Below, piece by piece: positions 20,923-32,257 of a DNA stretch of 64,000 bases. Numbering within the stretch: position 1 is the first letter of the stretch; the number at the start of each line of letters is the position of its first letter. Under the pieces are notes generated by a model. The model worked only from the letters and a program-made list of their open reading frames with translations, was not told where the DNA came from and did no database searches. Source of the DNA: Bartonella bovis 91-4 (GTDB lineage: Bacteria > Pseudomonadota > Alphaproteobacteria > Rhizobiales > Rhizobiaceae). The stretch lies in the NCBI RefSeq assembly GCF_000384965.1, contig NZ_CM001844.1:655341-719340 (forward strand), written 5' to 3'. The position numbers and the translations under genes are program-made.

Positions 20923-22311
20923 GTGGCATCTTTTGATTTTGATTTATTTGTTATTGGGAGTGGTTCTGGTGGTGTACGTGCTGCTCGTCTCGCAGGGGGG
21001 CTTGGTAAGCGCGTAGCTATAGCGGAAGAATATCGTATAGGGGGTACTTGTGTTATTCGCGGTTGTGTCCCCAAAAAATTATTTGTTTACGCATCAAAGT
21101 ACGCACAAGAATTCAGTGATAGCGTTGGTTTTGGTTGGCAATGTGCTGATCCAGTTTTTAACTGGGAAAAATTAGTTGCGGCTAAAAATAAAGAAATATC
21201 AAGACTAGAAGAGCTTTATCGAAAACAATTAAAAAATAATAATGTTCATATTTACGAAAGTCGTGCTGTTTTTATTGATGATCATACATTAGAGCTTTCT
21301 GCAACAGGTGAACGAGTAACAGCGGAAAAGATTTTAATCGCAACAGGAGCAAAGACTTTAACAAATACCGCAATAGGTAGTGATTTATGTCTTACTTCTA
21401 ATGAAATTTTTAACCTTAAAGAGTTACCAAAATCAATAGTAATTATTGGTGGGGGGTATATTGGTGTTGAATTTGCTAATATTTTTCATGGATTAGGTGT
21501 AAAAACAACATTGCTCCATCATGGTGATTTAATCCTTCGTAATTTTGATCATGATTTGCGGCAGTTGCTAAGTGATGCAATGATTGAAAAGGGGATTTCT
21601 ATTGTCTATGAGGCAACAATCTCTCAGGTTAAAACCAACGGTAATGGCTATGATGCTATTTTGTCAGATGGAAGAACTCTCAGTGTCGATCAGGTTATGT
21701 TTGCTACAGGGCGTGTGCCAAATACTGTAGACTTAGGGCTTCAGCGGGCAGGGGTTAGATTTAATGAAATTGGTGCAGTTATTGTTGATGAAAAGATGAC
21801 CACCAATATACCCCATATTTGGGCTGTTGGTGATGTGACTGACCGTCGTCAATTAACACCTGTCGCTATCCATGAGGCAATGTGTTTTATTAAAACCGCA
21901 TTTCAAAATACTCCAACTATACCTGATTATGATTTAGTTGCGACAGCTGTTTTTTCACAACCGGAGATTGGGACAGTTGGTCTTTCAGAAGAGGAAGCAA
22001 TACACTGTTATAAATGTGTTGAAATTTATCGTACGTTATTTCGTCCTATGCGTAATACTCTTTCCGGTAACCCAGAAAAAATGTTTATGAAACTTGTTGT
22101 TGATGGTGAAAGCCGTGTTGTTGTTGGTGCGCATATTTTAGGGGAGGGCGCTGGTGAGATGGTACAGCTTATTGGAATATCTCTCAAAGGAAAACTGACG
22201 AAAGATGTATTTGATGAAACTATGGCAATACATCCAACGGCAGCAGAAGAACTGGTAACGATGTATAAACCGAACTATATATATGAAAATGGAAAGAAGT
22301 TGGAAGGCTAA
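20923..22311 (+). CDS. gor: Glutathione-disulfide reductase
   Basis: NADPH-dependent flavoenzyme that regenerates reduced glutathione. The 462-residue protein has the FAD site VIGSGSGGVRAARLAG at the N terminus, the redox pair GGTCVIRGCVPKK near residues 42-54, the dinucleotide site IIGGGYIGVEFANIF near residue 175, and the dimer-interface histidine in HPTAAEELV near residue 438. The GTG at 20923 follows AAGGA. No frameshift or missing catalytic residue is seen. Confidence 0.95.
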   Translation: MASFDFDLFVIGSGSGGVRAARLAGGLGKRVAIAEEYRIGGTCVIRGCVPKKLFVYASKYAQEFSDSVGFGWQCADPVFNWEKLVAAKNKEISRLEELYRKQLKNNNVHIYESRAVFIDDHTLELSATGERVTAEKILIATGAKTLTNTAIGSDLCLTSNEIFNLKELPKSIVIIGGGYIGVEFANIFHGLGVKTTLLHHGDLILRNFDHDLRQLLSDAMIEKGISIVYEATISQVKTNGNGYDAILSDGRTLSVDQVMFATGRVPNTVDLGLQRAGVRFNEIGAVIVDEKMTTNIPHIWAVGDVTDRRQLTPVAIHEAMCFIKTAFQNTPTIPDYDLVATAVFSQPEIGTVGLSEEEAIHCYKCVEIYRTLFRPMRNTLSGNPEKMFMKLVVDGESRVVVGAHILGEGAGEMVQLIGISLKGKLTKDVFDETMAIHPTAAEELVTMYKPNYIYENGKKLEG

Positions 22312-22388
22312 ACGTTGATTACTATGGTGAACTAACTTAAGACTTTTATGCTATAATCTGCGTGGAGGGGCTTTAAAAGAAAGTTACG

Positions 22389-23768
22389 ATGGTAAAAAAA
22401 TGGACACCTCAATCTTGGAAAGAAAAGCCAATTAAACAGGTTCCAACTTATCCAGATCAATCTCTATTAGCGAATATTGAAAATAAGCTACGTAAATATC
22501 CTCCTTTAGTTTTTGTTGATGAAATTCATGATTTGAAAGATAAATTAGCGGCAGTTACTAAAGGTCAAGCTTTTTTGTTACAAGGTGGTGATTGTGCGGA
22601 AAGCTTTGCAGAATATGAGGCTAATAATATTCGTGATTTTTTTCGTGTATTTTTGCAAATGGCGATTGTTTTAACTTTTGGCAATTCTAAGCCAGTTGTT
22701 AAAATTGGTCGTATTGCTGGTCAATTTGCAAAGCCACGCTCTTGTGATATGGAAAGCAAAGGTAAGGATAAGCTTCCTGCTTATCGGGGTGATATTATTA
22801 ATAGCATTGAATTTGACAAAAATTCTCGTATTCCCGATCCACGACGAATGTTAATAGTCTATCGTCAATCGGCAGCAACGCTTAATTTGTTGCGTGCTTT
22901 TTCACAAGGTGGCTATGCTAACTTAGAAAATCTCCATACATGGATGTTGAGTTTTATTTCCAATAGCCCACAAGGCGAACATTATGAATTGTTGGCAAAA
23001 CGTATTTCTGAAACAATAGATTTTATGCGTTCAATAGGAATTACGGCCAAAACAAATCCTTTATTATATACAACGTCTTTTTATACCAGCCACGAAGCAC
23101 TTTTACTTAACTATGAAGAACCTTTAACGCGGATTGATTCAATTTCTGGAAATTGGTATGCTACATCTGGCCATATGTTATGGATAGGTGATCGTACGCG
23201 CCAATTTGATCATGCGCATGTTGAATATTGCCGTGGTATTGAAAATCCTATCGGATTAAAATGTGGTCCTTCTATTGAACCTGATGAGCTTTTGAGATTA
23301 GTTGATATTCTTAATCCTAAGAATGAACCAGGTAGGCTTACTCTCATTGTTCGTTTTGGTTATGATAAGATTGAGAATTATCTTCCTCAACTAATTCGTG
23401 TAATTAAACGTGAGAGGCGCAATGTTTTATGGTCTTGTGACCCAATGCATGGCAATACAATTATTGCAAATGGTTATAAAACTCGCCCTTTTGGTCATAT
23501 TTTAAAAGAAGTCAAAAGTTTTTTTTCAATACATCAAAGCGAGGGAACTTATCCAGGTGGTATTCATATTGAAATGACAGGTCGTGATGTAACTGAATGT
23601 ACAGGTGGTGCGTATGCTATTTCAGTAGAAGATCTTTCTGATCGCTATCATACTCATTGTGATCCACGATTGAATGCGAATCAGGCATTAGAATTGGCTT
23701 TTTTTGTCGCTGAACTTCTTAAAAAGAATTGTGATTCTAGTCCATTAATTGTTGAATCAAATATATAA
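22389..23768 (+). CDS. Class II DAHP synthase
   Basis: First step of the shikimate pathway: joins phosphoenolpyruvate and erythrose-4-phosphate. The 459-residue protein belongs to the plant-like class II (AroA_II) family. It contains [11 protein letters not shown] near residue 62, [16 protein letters not shown] near residue 100, the metal and substrate region [10 protein letters not shown] near residue 355 and the C-terminal [18 protein letters not shown]. The start [14 protein letters not shown] is typical. It lies 77 bases after gor and could share its transcript. Confidence 0.94.
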   Translation: MVKKWTPQSWKEKPIKQVPTYPDQSLLANIENKLRKYPPLVFVDEIHDLKDKLAAVTKGQAFLLQGGDCAESFAEYEANNIRDFFRVFLQMAIVLTFGNSKPVVKIGRIAGQFAKPRSCDMESKGKDKLPAYRGDIINSIEFDKNSRIPDPRRMLIVYRQSAATLNLLRAFSQGGYANLENLHTWMLSFISNSPQGEHYELLAKRISETIDFMRSIGITAKTNPLLYTTSFYTSHEALLLNYEEPLTRIDSISGNWYATSGHMLWIGDRTRQFDHAHVEYCRGIENPIGLKCGPSIEPDELLRLVDILNPKNEPGRLTLIVRFGYDKIENYLPQLIRVIKRERRNVLWSCDPMHGNTIIANGYKTRPFGHILKEVKSFFSIHQSEGTYPGGIHIEMTGRDVTECTGGAYAISVEDLSDRYHTHCDPRLNANQALELAFFVAELLKKNCDSSPLIVESNI

Positions 23769-23888
23769 ATGGGAAATACCTAATATAATTTATAATCAAT
23801 GTTTTTCTATTTGTGGAATTAAGCGCTTTTTGACAAAAGAAATGCTTTGGTGATTGAAACTGAATTATAGTCACATTAAATTAATCTG

Positions 23889-25565
23889 ATGACACAACAA
23901 CTTATAAAAAATGATTTTCGGGTTGCGGTTGCCCAATTAAATCCTATTATCGGTGATGTTGAAGGAAATTTTGCTCTCGCAGTAATGGCACATCAGGAAG
24001 CTCAAGAACAAGGTGCCGATCTTGTATTATTAACTGAGCTTTTTATAAGTGCTTATCCACCGGAAGATCTTGTGCTTAAACCTGCTTTTATAAAAGCATG
24101 TGAAAATGCTATACAGAAATTAGCAAAAGTAACAAAAAATGGACCAGGAATTGTTATTGGTGTTCCGCTAAAGCGTGGTGATGCTATTTATAATGGTATT
24201 ATACTTCTTAATGATGGGCAAATAGTTGCTGAACGCTTAAAATTTGATTTGCCTAATTATGCTGAATTTGACGAAAAGCGTATGTTTTCTTCTGGTTCGT
24301 ATCTTGAGCCTATTGTTTACCGTGGAGTGACATTAGGAATTGTGATCTGTGAAGATATTTGGGGTGATTCCTCTATTTGTGCACAGCTTAGTAATAAAGG
24401 AGCTGAAATTATTCTTGTTGCTAATGGATCTCCTTATAAGCGCCATAAAACATTCAAACGCTTAGATATTGTTCGAGCGCAAGCTATTCAATCGGGTGTG
24501 CCAATTATTTATGCTAATCAAGTTGGTGGTCAAGATGAGTTAGTTTTTGATGGAGGATCTTTTGCATTGAATGGACAAGGCAAAATAGCATTTCAGATGA
24601 AGCATTTTGAGAGCCATATTGCTTTAAGTCACTGGCAACGACAATCTATCGGGTGGCAATGTGTTTCTGGGCCTAATGAAGAACTTTTTAGTGGATTAGC
24701 TGCTGATTATCAGGCTTGTGTTTTAGGTTTAAGAGATTACGTTAATAAAAACTGTTTTCAAGATGTTATTCTTGGTCTTTCGGGGGGAATTGATTCAGCA
24801 CTTTGCGCGACAATGGCAGTAGATGCTCTTGGAGCTGAAAGAGTGTGCGCTGTAATGATGCCTTATCATTATACTTCACAAGAATCATTAAAGGATGCTG
24901 AAGATTGCGTGCGTTTGTTAGGGTGTCATTACGAAATCATACCAATTATTCAACCTGTTGAGGGTTTTTTAAATGCACTAGCACCTATTTTTTCACAATT
25001 AAAGCCTGATGTTACAGAAGAAAATCTTCAAAGTCGTACACGCGGAACTATTTTAATGGCTCTTTCGAATAAATTTGGTTCAATGCTGATTGCAACAGGT
25101 AATAAGTCAGAAATGGCCGTTGGGTATGCAACACTTTATGGTGATATGAACGGTGGTTTTAATCCTATTAAAGATATTTATAAAATGCAGGTCTATGCAT
25201 TAGCGAAGTGGCGTAATGAAAATCACTGGCAGAATTTGTTGGGGGCAAAAGGGGTTGTTATTCCATCTAATATTATCATGAAAGCACCTTCCGCAGAGCT
25301 ACGAGAAAATCAGAAAGATGAGGATTCTCTTCCTCCTTATCCCATTTTAGATGATGTTTTACAATCTCTTGTCGAAAATGACATGAGTGTTGATGAGATT
25401 GTTCAGTGTGGGCATTTACGAGAAACGGTTGAGAAAATTGAACATTTGCTTTATTTAGCTGAATATAAAAGGCGGCAGTCCGCACCTGGTGTAAAAATCA
25501 GTTGTAAAAGCTTCGGGCGTGATCGTCGTTATCCTATTGTCAATCGTTTTCGTGATAAAAGTTGA
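23889..25565 (+). CDS. nadE: Glutamine-dependent NAD+ synthetase
   Basis: Last step of NAD synthesis: amidates deamido-NAD using ammonia freed from glutamine. The 558-residue protein is a two-domain fusion. The N-terminal nitrilase-type glutaminase (about 1-250) shows its Glu ([11 protein letters not shown]), Lys (RLKFDLPNY) and Cys ([10 protein letters not shown]). The C-terminal synthetase has the P-loop [18 protein letters not shown] near residue 300 and the [20 protein letters not shown] region near residue 410. gltX2 starts ten bases after the stop. Confidence 0.96.
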   Translation: MTQQLIKNDFRVAVAQLNPIIGDVEGNFALAVMAHQEAQEQGADLVLLTELFISAYPPEDLVLKPAFIKACENAIQKLAKVTKNGPGIVIGVPLKRGDAIYNGIILLNDGQIVAERLKFDLPNYAEFDEKRMFSSGSYLEPIVYRGVTLGIVICEDIWGDSSICAQLSNKGAEIILVANGSPYKRHKTFKRLDIVRAQAIQSGVPIIYANQVGGQDELVFDGGSFALNGQGKIAFQMKHFESHIALSHWQRQSIGWQCVSGPNEELFSGLAADYQACVLGLRDYVNKNCFQDVILGLSGGIDSALCATMAVDALGAERVCAVMMPYHYTSQESLKDAEDCVRLLGCHYEIIPIIQPVEGFLNALAPIFSQLKPDVTEENLQSRTRGTILMALSNKFGSMLIATGNKSEMAVGYATLYGDMNGGFNPIKDIYKMQVYALAKWRNENHWQNLLGAKGVVIPSNIIMKAPSAELRENQKDEDSLPPYPILDDVLQSLVENDMSVDEIVQCGHLRETVEKIEHLLYLAEYKRRQSAPGVKISCKSFGRDRRYPIVNRFRDKS

Positions 25566-25575
25566 GCATTGTTTA

Positions 25576-26946
25576 ATGATAAAAGTTCGTTTTGCCCCAT
25601 CTCCAACGGGTTATATTCATGTTGGCAATGCCCGTATTGCTTTATTTAACTGGCTTTATGCGCAGACATGTAATGGCACATTTGTTTTGCGTTATGACGA
25701 TACAGATGTTGAACGTTCTAAACAAGAATATATTGATGGTATTATGGTTGATCTTGAGTGGCTTGGTATTAAGCCAGATGAGATTTACTATCAATCTAGA
25801 CGATTTAGTCGGTATGATGAGGTTACAGAAACTCTCAAACAACGCGGTCTTCTTTACCCCTGTTATGAAACGGCAGAGGAATTAGATCGGCGCCGCAAAA
25901 TCCAACTTTCACGTAGGCTACCTCCTGTTTATAATCGTGATGCATTAAAATTGAAACCAGAAGATAAAAGAAACTTTGAATTTCAGGGTCGTAAACCCCA
26001 TTGGCGTTTTCTTTTACCTAATTTTGAAAAAGATCCATTTCAAACAAAGCGGACAGAAATTTATTGGGATGATCTTGTAAAGGGAAAGCAGGCGATTGAT
26101 TTAGCCTCTATCTCAGATCCCGTTTTAATTCGTGAGGATGGGAGCTATCTTTATACACTGCCCTCTGTAGTTGATGATATAGATATGGCTATTACACATG
26201 TTATTCGTGGTGATGATCATATTACCAATACAGGTGCACAGATTGCTATTTTTAAGGCTCTCGGTGTAAAGCCGCCTATTTTAGGGCATATTAATTTATT
26301 GACTACAATTTCAGGAAAAGGGCTTTCAAAACGTAACAATGATCTTTCCGTTCGTTCTTTACGACAAGAAGGGTTTGAATCTATAGCTGTTCAGTGTCTT
26401 TCTGTATTGACTGGAACATCGCAAAATGTGCAGATTTATCCTAATCAAGCTGCTCTTTTAGAGCATTTTGATCTCCAAAATACGTCAAAATCAGCTGCAA
26501 AATTTGATTTTGTTGATCTTCTTTCTCTAAATAGTCATTGCGTTCATGAGTTAACATATGAAGATGTCAAAGAACGGCTTGAAAAACTTTCTATTGGTGG
26601 AGAAAAAGCAGAAGAGTTTTGGAATGCGATAAGAAGCAATATTAATAAAGTGAATGATGCAGCTTTATGGTGGACAATTATTCATGGTGATCAGAATTTT
26701 GAGGCGATTTCTCCTGAAGATCATACATTTGTACGCCAGTCTGTTGAGTTGTTACCGAAAGGTGTGTTAAATGATGAAACTTGGAAAGTTTGGACAACAG
26801 CATTAAAAGAGAAAACGGACCGCAAAGGAAAGGCTTTGTTTATGCCATTGCGTCAGGCACTTACTGGAATGGAATATGGTCCAGAAATGGGTAAGCTTTT
26901 GCAGCTTTTAGGGCGTGAAAAAGTCATAAAAAGATTAACTGTTTAA
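25576..26946 (+). CDS. gltX2: Glutamyl-tRNA synthetase (second copy)
   Basis: Second class I GluRS, 456 residues, clearly divergent from the copy at 14439-15866. The HIGH element reads [20 protein letters not shown] and the KMSKS element [13 protein letters not shown] (near residue 250). It retains RDDH-type binding segments ([13 protein letters not shown]). Families like this may charge tRNA-Glu or mischarge tRNA-Gln for GatCAB; the sequence alone does not decide. The ATG at 25576 gives [13 protein letters not shown]; the open frame extends back into nadE but has no better start. It is probably co-transcribed with nadE. Confidence 0.92.
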   Translation: MIKVRFAPSPTGYIHVGNARIALFNWLYAQTCNGTFVLRYDDTDVERSKQEYIDGIMVDLEWLGIKPDEIYYQSRRFSRYDEVTETLKQRGLLYPCYETAEELDRRRKIQLSRRLPPVYNRDALKLKPEDKRNFEFQGRKPHWRFLLPNFEKDPFQTKRTEIYWDDLVKGKQAIDLASISDPVLIREDGSYLYTLPSVVDDIDMAITHVIRGDDHITNTGAQIAIFKALGVKPPILGHINLLTTISGKGLSKRNNDLSVRSLRQEGFESIAVQCLSVLTGTSQNVQIYPNQAALLEHFDLQNTSKSAAKFDFVDLLSLNSHCVHELTYEDVKERLEKLSIGGEKAEEFWNAIRSNINKVNDAALWWTIIHGDQNFEAISPEDHTFVRQSVELLPKGVLNDETWKVWTTALKEKTDRKGKALFMPLRQALTGMEYGPEMGKLLQLLGREKVIKRLTV

Positions 26947-27017
26947 AATATTCAATATAGAACAATTAAAAAATATTTTATCAATCTTATCCGTTTCTCA
27001 ATGATCAAATTTGCTAT

Positions 27018-28418
27018 TTAAGAGCGAATTTTTATGAGCATAAATGCTGGGATATCGCTACCAAACCCAAGAGGGGTAGGACCTTTATCTTTTTCTAAAT
27101 GGGATAAGTCGGGTGAATTTACTTTGTTTTTTGCAGTTTCATTATAAAATACTTTATCTTCTTTTGACAATTTTTTGATATGAGCGGTGCGTTTTTTAGG
27201 GGTGGATTTCTTTGAAAGTTTTGCAGATTTTGTTTTTATAATAGAGTCATTTGCTTGATCGTTGACTAAAGTAGAAAGGTCCCCATTGAGCCATTCAATT
27301 TTTTCTTTGCTTATTTTTTCAATAGCACTGATGTATTTTTGGTCATCGGGTGTAACAATGGTAAAAGCTTTTCCACTACGCTTTGCACGCCCTGTACGAC
27401 CAATCCGATGAATATAATCTTCAGCGTGTGTTGGTACATCATAGTTGAAAACATGACTGACATCTGGGATATCAAGTCCACGAGCAGCAACGTCAGAAGC
27501 AACGAGAAGTGTGAGTTTATTGTCTTTAAAATCAGCTAATGTATTCATACGTGAGTGCTGGTCCATGTCACCATGAAGTGCACCTACACTGAAATTATAT
27601 TTGATAAGCGATCTAAAAAGCTCAGAAATATCTTTTTTCCTGTTGCAGAAAATAATAGCATTTTTAAGTTCATCACCTTCATTATAAATAAGTTCTCGCA
27701 AAACAGCTCTTTTATCCCACGCTTTGCTTCCAGATTTGACAAGACGTTGCGTAATTGTTTTAGCTGTTGATGAAGCTTTTGTAACTTCAATACAGATGGG
27801 TGAATGTAAAAATTGCTCTGTCAATTTTGTAATTTCTGGCGCCATTGTTGCTGAGAAAAACAAAGTTTGACGAGTAAACGGGGTTAATTTGCAGATGCGT
27901 TCAATATCAGGAATAAAGCCCATATCTAACATACGATCGGCTTCATCAATGACAAGAATTTCAGTACCTATTAAAAGTAATTTACCGCGTTCGAAATGAT
28001 CAAGAAGACGTCCTGGTGTTGCTATAAGAACATCGGCACCTTGTTCAAGCTTGCGATTTTGATCTTCAAAAGAAACTCCACCAATTAAAAGAACGACATT
28101 TAAACGATGATTCACTCCATATTTATCGAAATTTTCTTGAACTTGGGCTGCAAGTTCTCGTGTTGGCTCTAATATAAGAGTACGGGGCATTCTTGCTCTT
28201 GCACGGCCTTTTTCGAGTAATGTAAGCATAGGGAGCACGAATGAAGCTGTTTTACCAGTACCGGTCTGAGCGATCCCAAGCACATCTTTGCGTTGAAGCA
28301 CATGAGGAATTGTTTCACTCTGAATAGGTGTTGGAGTCGTGTATCCTGCTGATCTTACAGCTTTAATAACTTTTTCGGAAAGGCCTAAATCATCAAAACT
28401 ATTCAAAGGTGGTGTCAT
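27018..28418 (-). CDS. rhlE: DEAD-box RNA helicase, RhlE type
   Basis: ATP-dependent RNA helicase for RNA remodelling or ribosome assembly. The 466-residue protein has the Q motif and FDDLGLSEKVIKAV start, Walker A AQTGTGKT near residue 56, VIDEADRMLDMGF (DEAD box) near residue 155, SAT near residue 190, ARGLDIP near residue 315 and HRIGRTGRA near residue 340. A lysine-rich tail from about residue 380 is typical of RhlE-like proteins and probably binds RNA. It converges with gltX2 and lies downstream of nadK. Confidence 0.93.
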   Translation of the reverse strand: MTPPLNSFDDLGLSEKVIKAVRSAGYTTPTPIQSETIPHVLQRKDVLGIAQTGTGKTASFVLPMLTLLEKGRARARMPRTLILEPTRELAAQVQENFDKYGVNHRLNVVLLIGGVSFEDQNRKLEQGADVLIATPGRLLDHFERGKLLLIGTEILVIDEADRMLDMGFIPDIERICKLTPFTRQTLFFSATMAPEITKLTEQFLHSPICIEVTKASSTAKTITQRLVKSGSKAWDKRAVLRELIYNEGDELKNAIIFCNRKKDISELFRSLIKYNFSVGALHGDMDQHSRMNTLADFKDNKLTLLVASDVAARGLDIPDVSHVFNYDVPTHAEDYIHRIGRTGRAKRSGKAFTIVTPDDQKYISAIEKISKEKIEWLNGDLSTLVNDQANDSIIKTKSAKLSKKSTPKKRTAHIKKLSKEDKVFYNETAKNKVNSPDLSHLEKDKGPTPLGFGSDIPAFMLIKIRS

Positions 28419-28562
28419 TTTTCTATCAATTGTTCTGCAATTTTAACCTAGTTATTGGTTAGGTTGGTTAGCATCCCATGTTATTAAAAAGGGTTAAGAT
28501 GCATTTACAAAAAAGTCAACTGTAACTACCCTATATGTATAAGAAAGCAATGATAAAAATAA

Positions 28563-29336
28563 TTAATAACGAAATTGTTCTGATAAAATACGTTCATCCC
28601 ATGAATGGTCAGGATCAAAAAGAATAGAGGCTGTTATTTCTGGAGCCGATGAAATGATAACTGAATGGACAGATTTAACTTCCACATTATCAGCAGCAGC
28701 ATTTACAGGGCGTTTGTTTGCTTCGAGCATATCAAAACGCACTGTCATTGTATTGGGAAGTAATGCTCCATGCCAGCGCCGAGGGCGAAAAGCGCTAACA
28801 GGGGTGAGGGCCATAAGAGGTGCCATAAGAGGCAAAATAGGACCTTGTACCGACAAGTTATATGCGGTAGATCCGGCTGGTGTGGCAACAAGAATACCAT
28901 CACAATTTAATTGTTCCATGCGCACTTTGTTATCAATGCTGATACGAATCTTAGCAGCTTGATAAGATTGACGAAATAAGGATACTTCATTAATTGCAAG
29001 TGCTTCAATATGTTTTTGGCATTCAGTATTTGCAATCATACGTAGGGGATGAATTTCTTTTTTATGTGCAGCAGCAACGCGAGTTGGCAGTTTTTTCTCA
29101 TGAAACTCATTCATAAGAAATCCTATTGAACCTCGATTCATCCCATAAATAGGTTTTCCGGTATTCATAACATCTCGCACTGCTCGCAACATTGTTCCAT
29201 CACCGCCAAGTGCAACAACTACATCGCTTTCTTCAAGAGAAGAGTGACCGTAAACGGAAATTAATGTATTGGTAGCTTTAATAGCTTCTTCAGTTTCAGC
29301 AGAAATAAAATGAAAGCGGCTTGGTAATGGTGGCAT
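28563..29336 (-). CDS. nadK: NAD kinase
   Basis: Phosphorylates NAD to NADP. The 257-residue protein has the signature ALGGDGTMLRAVRDV near residue 42, the NRGSIGFLMN loop near residue 68 and DGILVATPAGSTAYNLSVQGP near residue 145, the two conserved substrate-binding regions. No ribosome site is obvious before the ATG at 29336. It is transcribed toward rhlE with a 144-base gap. Confidence 0.95.
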   Translation of the reverse strand: MPPLPSRFHFISAETEEAIKATNTLISVYGHSSLEESDVVVALGGDGTMLRAVRDVMNTGKPIYGMNRGSIGFLMNEFHEKKLPTRVAAAHKKEIHPLRMIANTECQKHIEALAINEVSLFRQSYQAAKIRISIDNKVRMEQLNCDGILVATPAGSTAYNLSVQGPILPLMAPLMALTPVSAFRPRRWHGALLPNTMTVRFDMLEANKRPVNAAADNVEVKSVHSVIISSAPEITASILFDPDHSWDERILSEQFRY

Positions 29337-29560
29337 TGAGGATTGTCCTGATATTTATGGTCTATTTTTAATGTATTTTTTAGAATTTGGAAGTTTTATA
29401 TAAACACCATTTTTGCAAAAAGAAGGAATTTTGTATAAAAAGTTGATCTATTGTGGGACAATATTTTTCTTTTTGCAATTTTTTCAGAATGGTAATTCAC
29501 CATTGAAGCGGAGAGCATGATCAGTTAAAAGGCTTTAATTGGTTTTTAAAACGGTTTTTA

Positions 29561-29637
29561 GCACCCGTAGCTCAGTTGGATAGAGCGCTGCCCTCCGAAG
29601 GCAGAGGTCACAGATTCGAATTCTGTCGGGTGCACCA
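29561..29637 (+). tRNA. tRNA-Arg (anticodon CCG)
   Basis: A full cloverleaf can be drawn: acceptor GCACCCG/CGGGTGC, D arm GCTC/GAGC, anticodon stem CTGCC/GGCAG with loop CTCCGAA, and T arm ACAGA/TCTGT with TTCGAAT. The 3' CCA is encoded. It marks the left edge of the decayed stretch that follows. Confidence 0.97.
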
Positions 29638-30265
29638 CATTTTTTAATACTAGAGTATATACTTTAGTTGAAATTAAATAAAAATTGAACAGTGGATATT
29701 TACAAAACGTAAGAGAAATTTTCTTTGTTATGTGTTTGTTACTTTATTAAAGCCAAGCGGTTTTTTGTTTATAAAGTCTTTGGAATTTTTGCATCTGCTA
29801 AAATAGCTGAAATATAACACTTTACAAAACTATATTAATAGAGAAACTATTCTAACAATATTTTGTTAAATTAATATTTATTAGCAAAACAATCGGTTGA
29901 TTTCATATTAGTGCAACAATTTTACAATTGACAATGCCGTTCAATATATTTGCTATCATCAATTAACTATAAAACTGGCTGAGTTATTCTGATTTAGTGC
30001 AAAAGTTCTCGTTAAGATATTGTTAGGTTGTAACTCTAAATAATTATCAATATTTACATCACACTTGTGACTATGTTGTACTATTGAGGCGTTAAAAATC
30101 ACACTTATAAGTTAGGTATAAGCATTATAATATTTTATATTAAATTTTAATGACCTAGTATTATTTTGATGAAGTAAATATAAGCTATATAGAATTGTTA
30201 TGCTTTTTCTTTTCATAAGAAAAGCATTAATTTTGCGTTATACTAGACAAATAAGAAAGAAGATT
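29638..30265. other. AT-rich intergenic region before the hutH remnant
   Basis: About 630 bases with no supported gene on either strand and no recognisable RNA. It separates tRNA-Arg from the hutH pseudogene and may include decayed sequence too old to recognise. Confidence 0.5.
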
Positions 30266-31805
30266 ATGACGATTATAATCAAGTCAGGTGAGGTAACACT
30301 TAGCGAACTTGAATCTGTTTATTGGGGTGATGAAGTAAGTAAACTTCATGAAGATACTCATTTAGCTATTAAGAAAGGAACAGCCGGCTCACATTGCTGA
30401 AATTGCTGCAGGCGATGAACCAGTTTATGGCATTAATACTGGTTTTGGAAAATTAGCTTCAATTAAAATTAATGTAAATGATGTGGTTATTTTACAAAGA
30501 AATCTTATCTTATCGCATTATTGTGGTAGGGGCCCCTTTAGCTGAAAATATTGTACGCTTGATAATTACGTTAAAGCTTATTTCGCTTGGGCGAGGGAGT
30601 TCTGGTGTTCAGCTGGAATTAATAAATTTATTAGAAAATATGCTTAAAAAGGGAGTTATTCCTGTTATTTCTGAAAAAGGATCAGTTGGTGCATCAGGTG
30701 ATCTTGCACCACTCGCTCATATGGTAGCTGTTATAATAGGTGAAGGAGAATCGTTCTTTCAGAATATTCATATGAGTGGAGGAGCTGCTTTAAAAAAGCG
30801 GGATTATCTCCTGTTGTTTTAAAGGCAAAAGAAGGCTTAGCTCTTATCAATGGTACTCAGACATCAATAGGCACTTGCGCTCGCAGATTTTTTTCGCGAT
30901 TATCGGGTACTGTGTGTGGGGCTTCTTTTTTGTGCAATATCTACAAATGTCATTATAGGCTTAACAGCCCCATTTCATTCCGATATCCATATTTTACGTG
31001 ATCATCATGGGTAAATTATTGTATTGCAGGTATTAAAAAAACTTATGAAAGATTCAAAAAATTCTGGTAGAACATCTACGTGGTGATAATGTGTTCAAGA
31101 TCCTTATTGTATACGTTCCAGCCACAAATTATGGGTGCTTGTTTTGATATTTTTACAGTGGCAGCAAAAACGCTGATTATTAAAGCAAATGCAGTAACAG
31201 ATAATCCATTGTTTTAGGAAACGGTGGCAAGTTGTATCGAGTAGAAATTTTCATTGCTGAGCCTATTGTTTTATTGCTGATCAGGTCGCACTTGTTTTAT
31301 GTGAAATAGGTTCAATTTCTCAAAGACACATTGCTCTTATGGTTGATCTAGCAGTTTTCCATGGAATTCCTGCTTTTTAAGTACAAAATGCAGGTCTTAA
31401 TTCAGGTTTCATGATCGCTGAAGTGACAGCAGCTTCTTTAATGTTTGAAAATAAGCAAATGGTACATCCCGCTTCGTTTAATTCAACGCTAACTTCAGTA
31501 AATCAAGAAGGTCATGTTTCAATGGCTTACCATGGTACTCGTCGATTATTAGCTATGAGCGAAAATCTTTTACTATTATTGGTATTGAAATACTTGTTGC
31601 AGCACAGCGAATTGAATGCTGTGCCCCTCTAAAACCAAGTCCTTTATTGCAGGCTGTTATGGAGTATTTACGCAGAAATATCACAATTCTTAAAGCGGAT
31701 CGTTATATGGTTGTAGGTCTTGAAAAGGTGCATGTACTTGTGAATGAGGGGCATTATTTATATATTTTATCAAAAACAATTTTTCCACAATTGGAGCTGA
31801 AATAA
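30266..31805 (+). pseudogene. hutH: Degenerate histidine ammonia-lyase
   Basis: Histidine ammonia-lyase normally converts histidine to urocanate. Pieces align in order across the whole expected length. The start is MTIIIKSGEVTLSELESVYW at 30266, then [13 protein letters not shown] near 30430. The prosthetic-group segment [14 protein letters not shown] with its Ala-Ser-Gly lies near 30680, NAVTDNP near 31190, [17 protein letters not shown] near 31395 and the C terminus ends at 31805. Frame breaks are visible near 30385, 30520, 30795 and 30880. In-frame stops or further shifts occur near 31217 and 31378. It cannot give a working enzyme. The proY-like gene downstream is intact. Confidence 0.92.
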
Positions 31806-32257
31806 TATTTATTTTGAGATTGAACAAAGAAAGAGGCTCATTATTCTAAGTTTATCTCATAAGTTTGGAGTCAGATGATATATTTACCAATTGAGTGAGG
31901 GGAAACAAATTTATAAATCAGACGAGCATATTTATTATTGCTATGATTGGTTTATAATAATGTAATGGCAGCACACGCAAAGTATCATAAAGGGGTATTA
32001 TTTAATCAAATACCTCTTAAAACTTAAAGAGACAGAAAGAATGCAATTTTTTTGTTATGAACAGTGCAAATTGCACCACCATACATAGTGATTATGCGTC
32101 TTAACTATCATGATATTATATTTTATGCGATGAAAAAATAGAAATTTCAAAATCTTTCAGATCCATTAAAGTTTTTTACATTTCAGTTGGCTTCAGTGCT
32201 TGTTAATCTGAAGAGTGAGCCTTTATAAGGATTATACAGCATTTGAAAAGGAAAAAA
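31806..32257. other. Intergenic region between hutH remnant and permease
   Basis: About 450 bases without a supported gene. A hairpin can form from AGGGGTATT (31991-31999) and AATACCTCT (32009-32017), with one G-U pair; no U-tract follows it. The region must carry the promoter of the permease gene now that hutH is broken. Confidence 0.45.

Noticed and set aside
30200..31632. Three separate short genes within the hutH region
   Set aside because: They read in order as pieces of one histidine ammonia-lyase broken by frameshifts, so one pseudogene is the better description.
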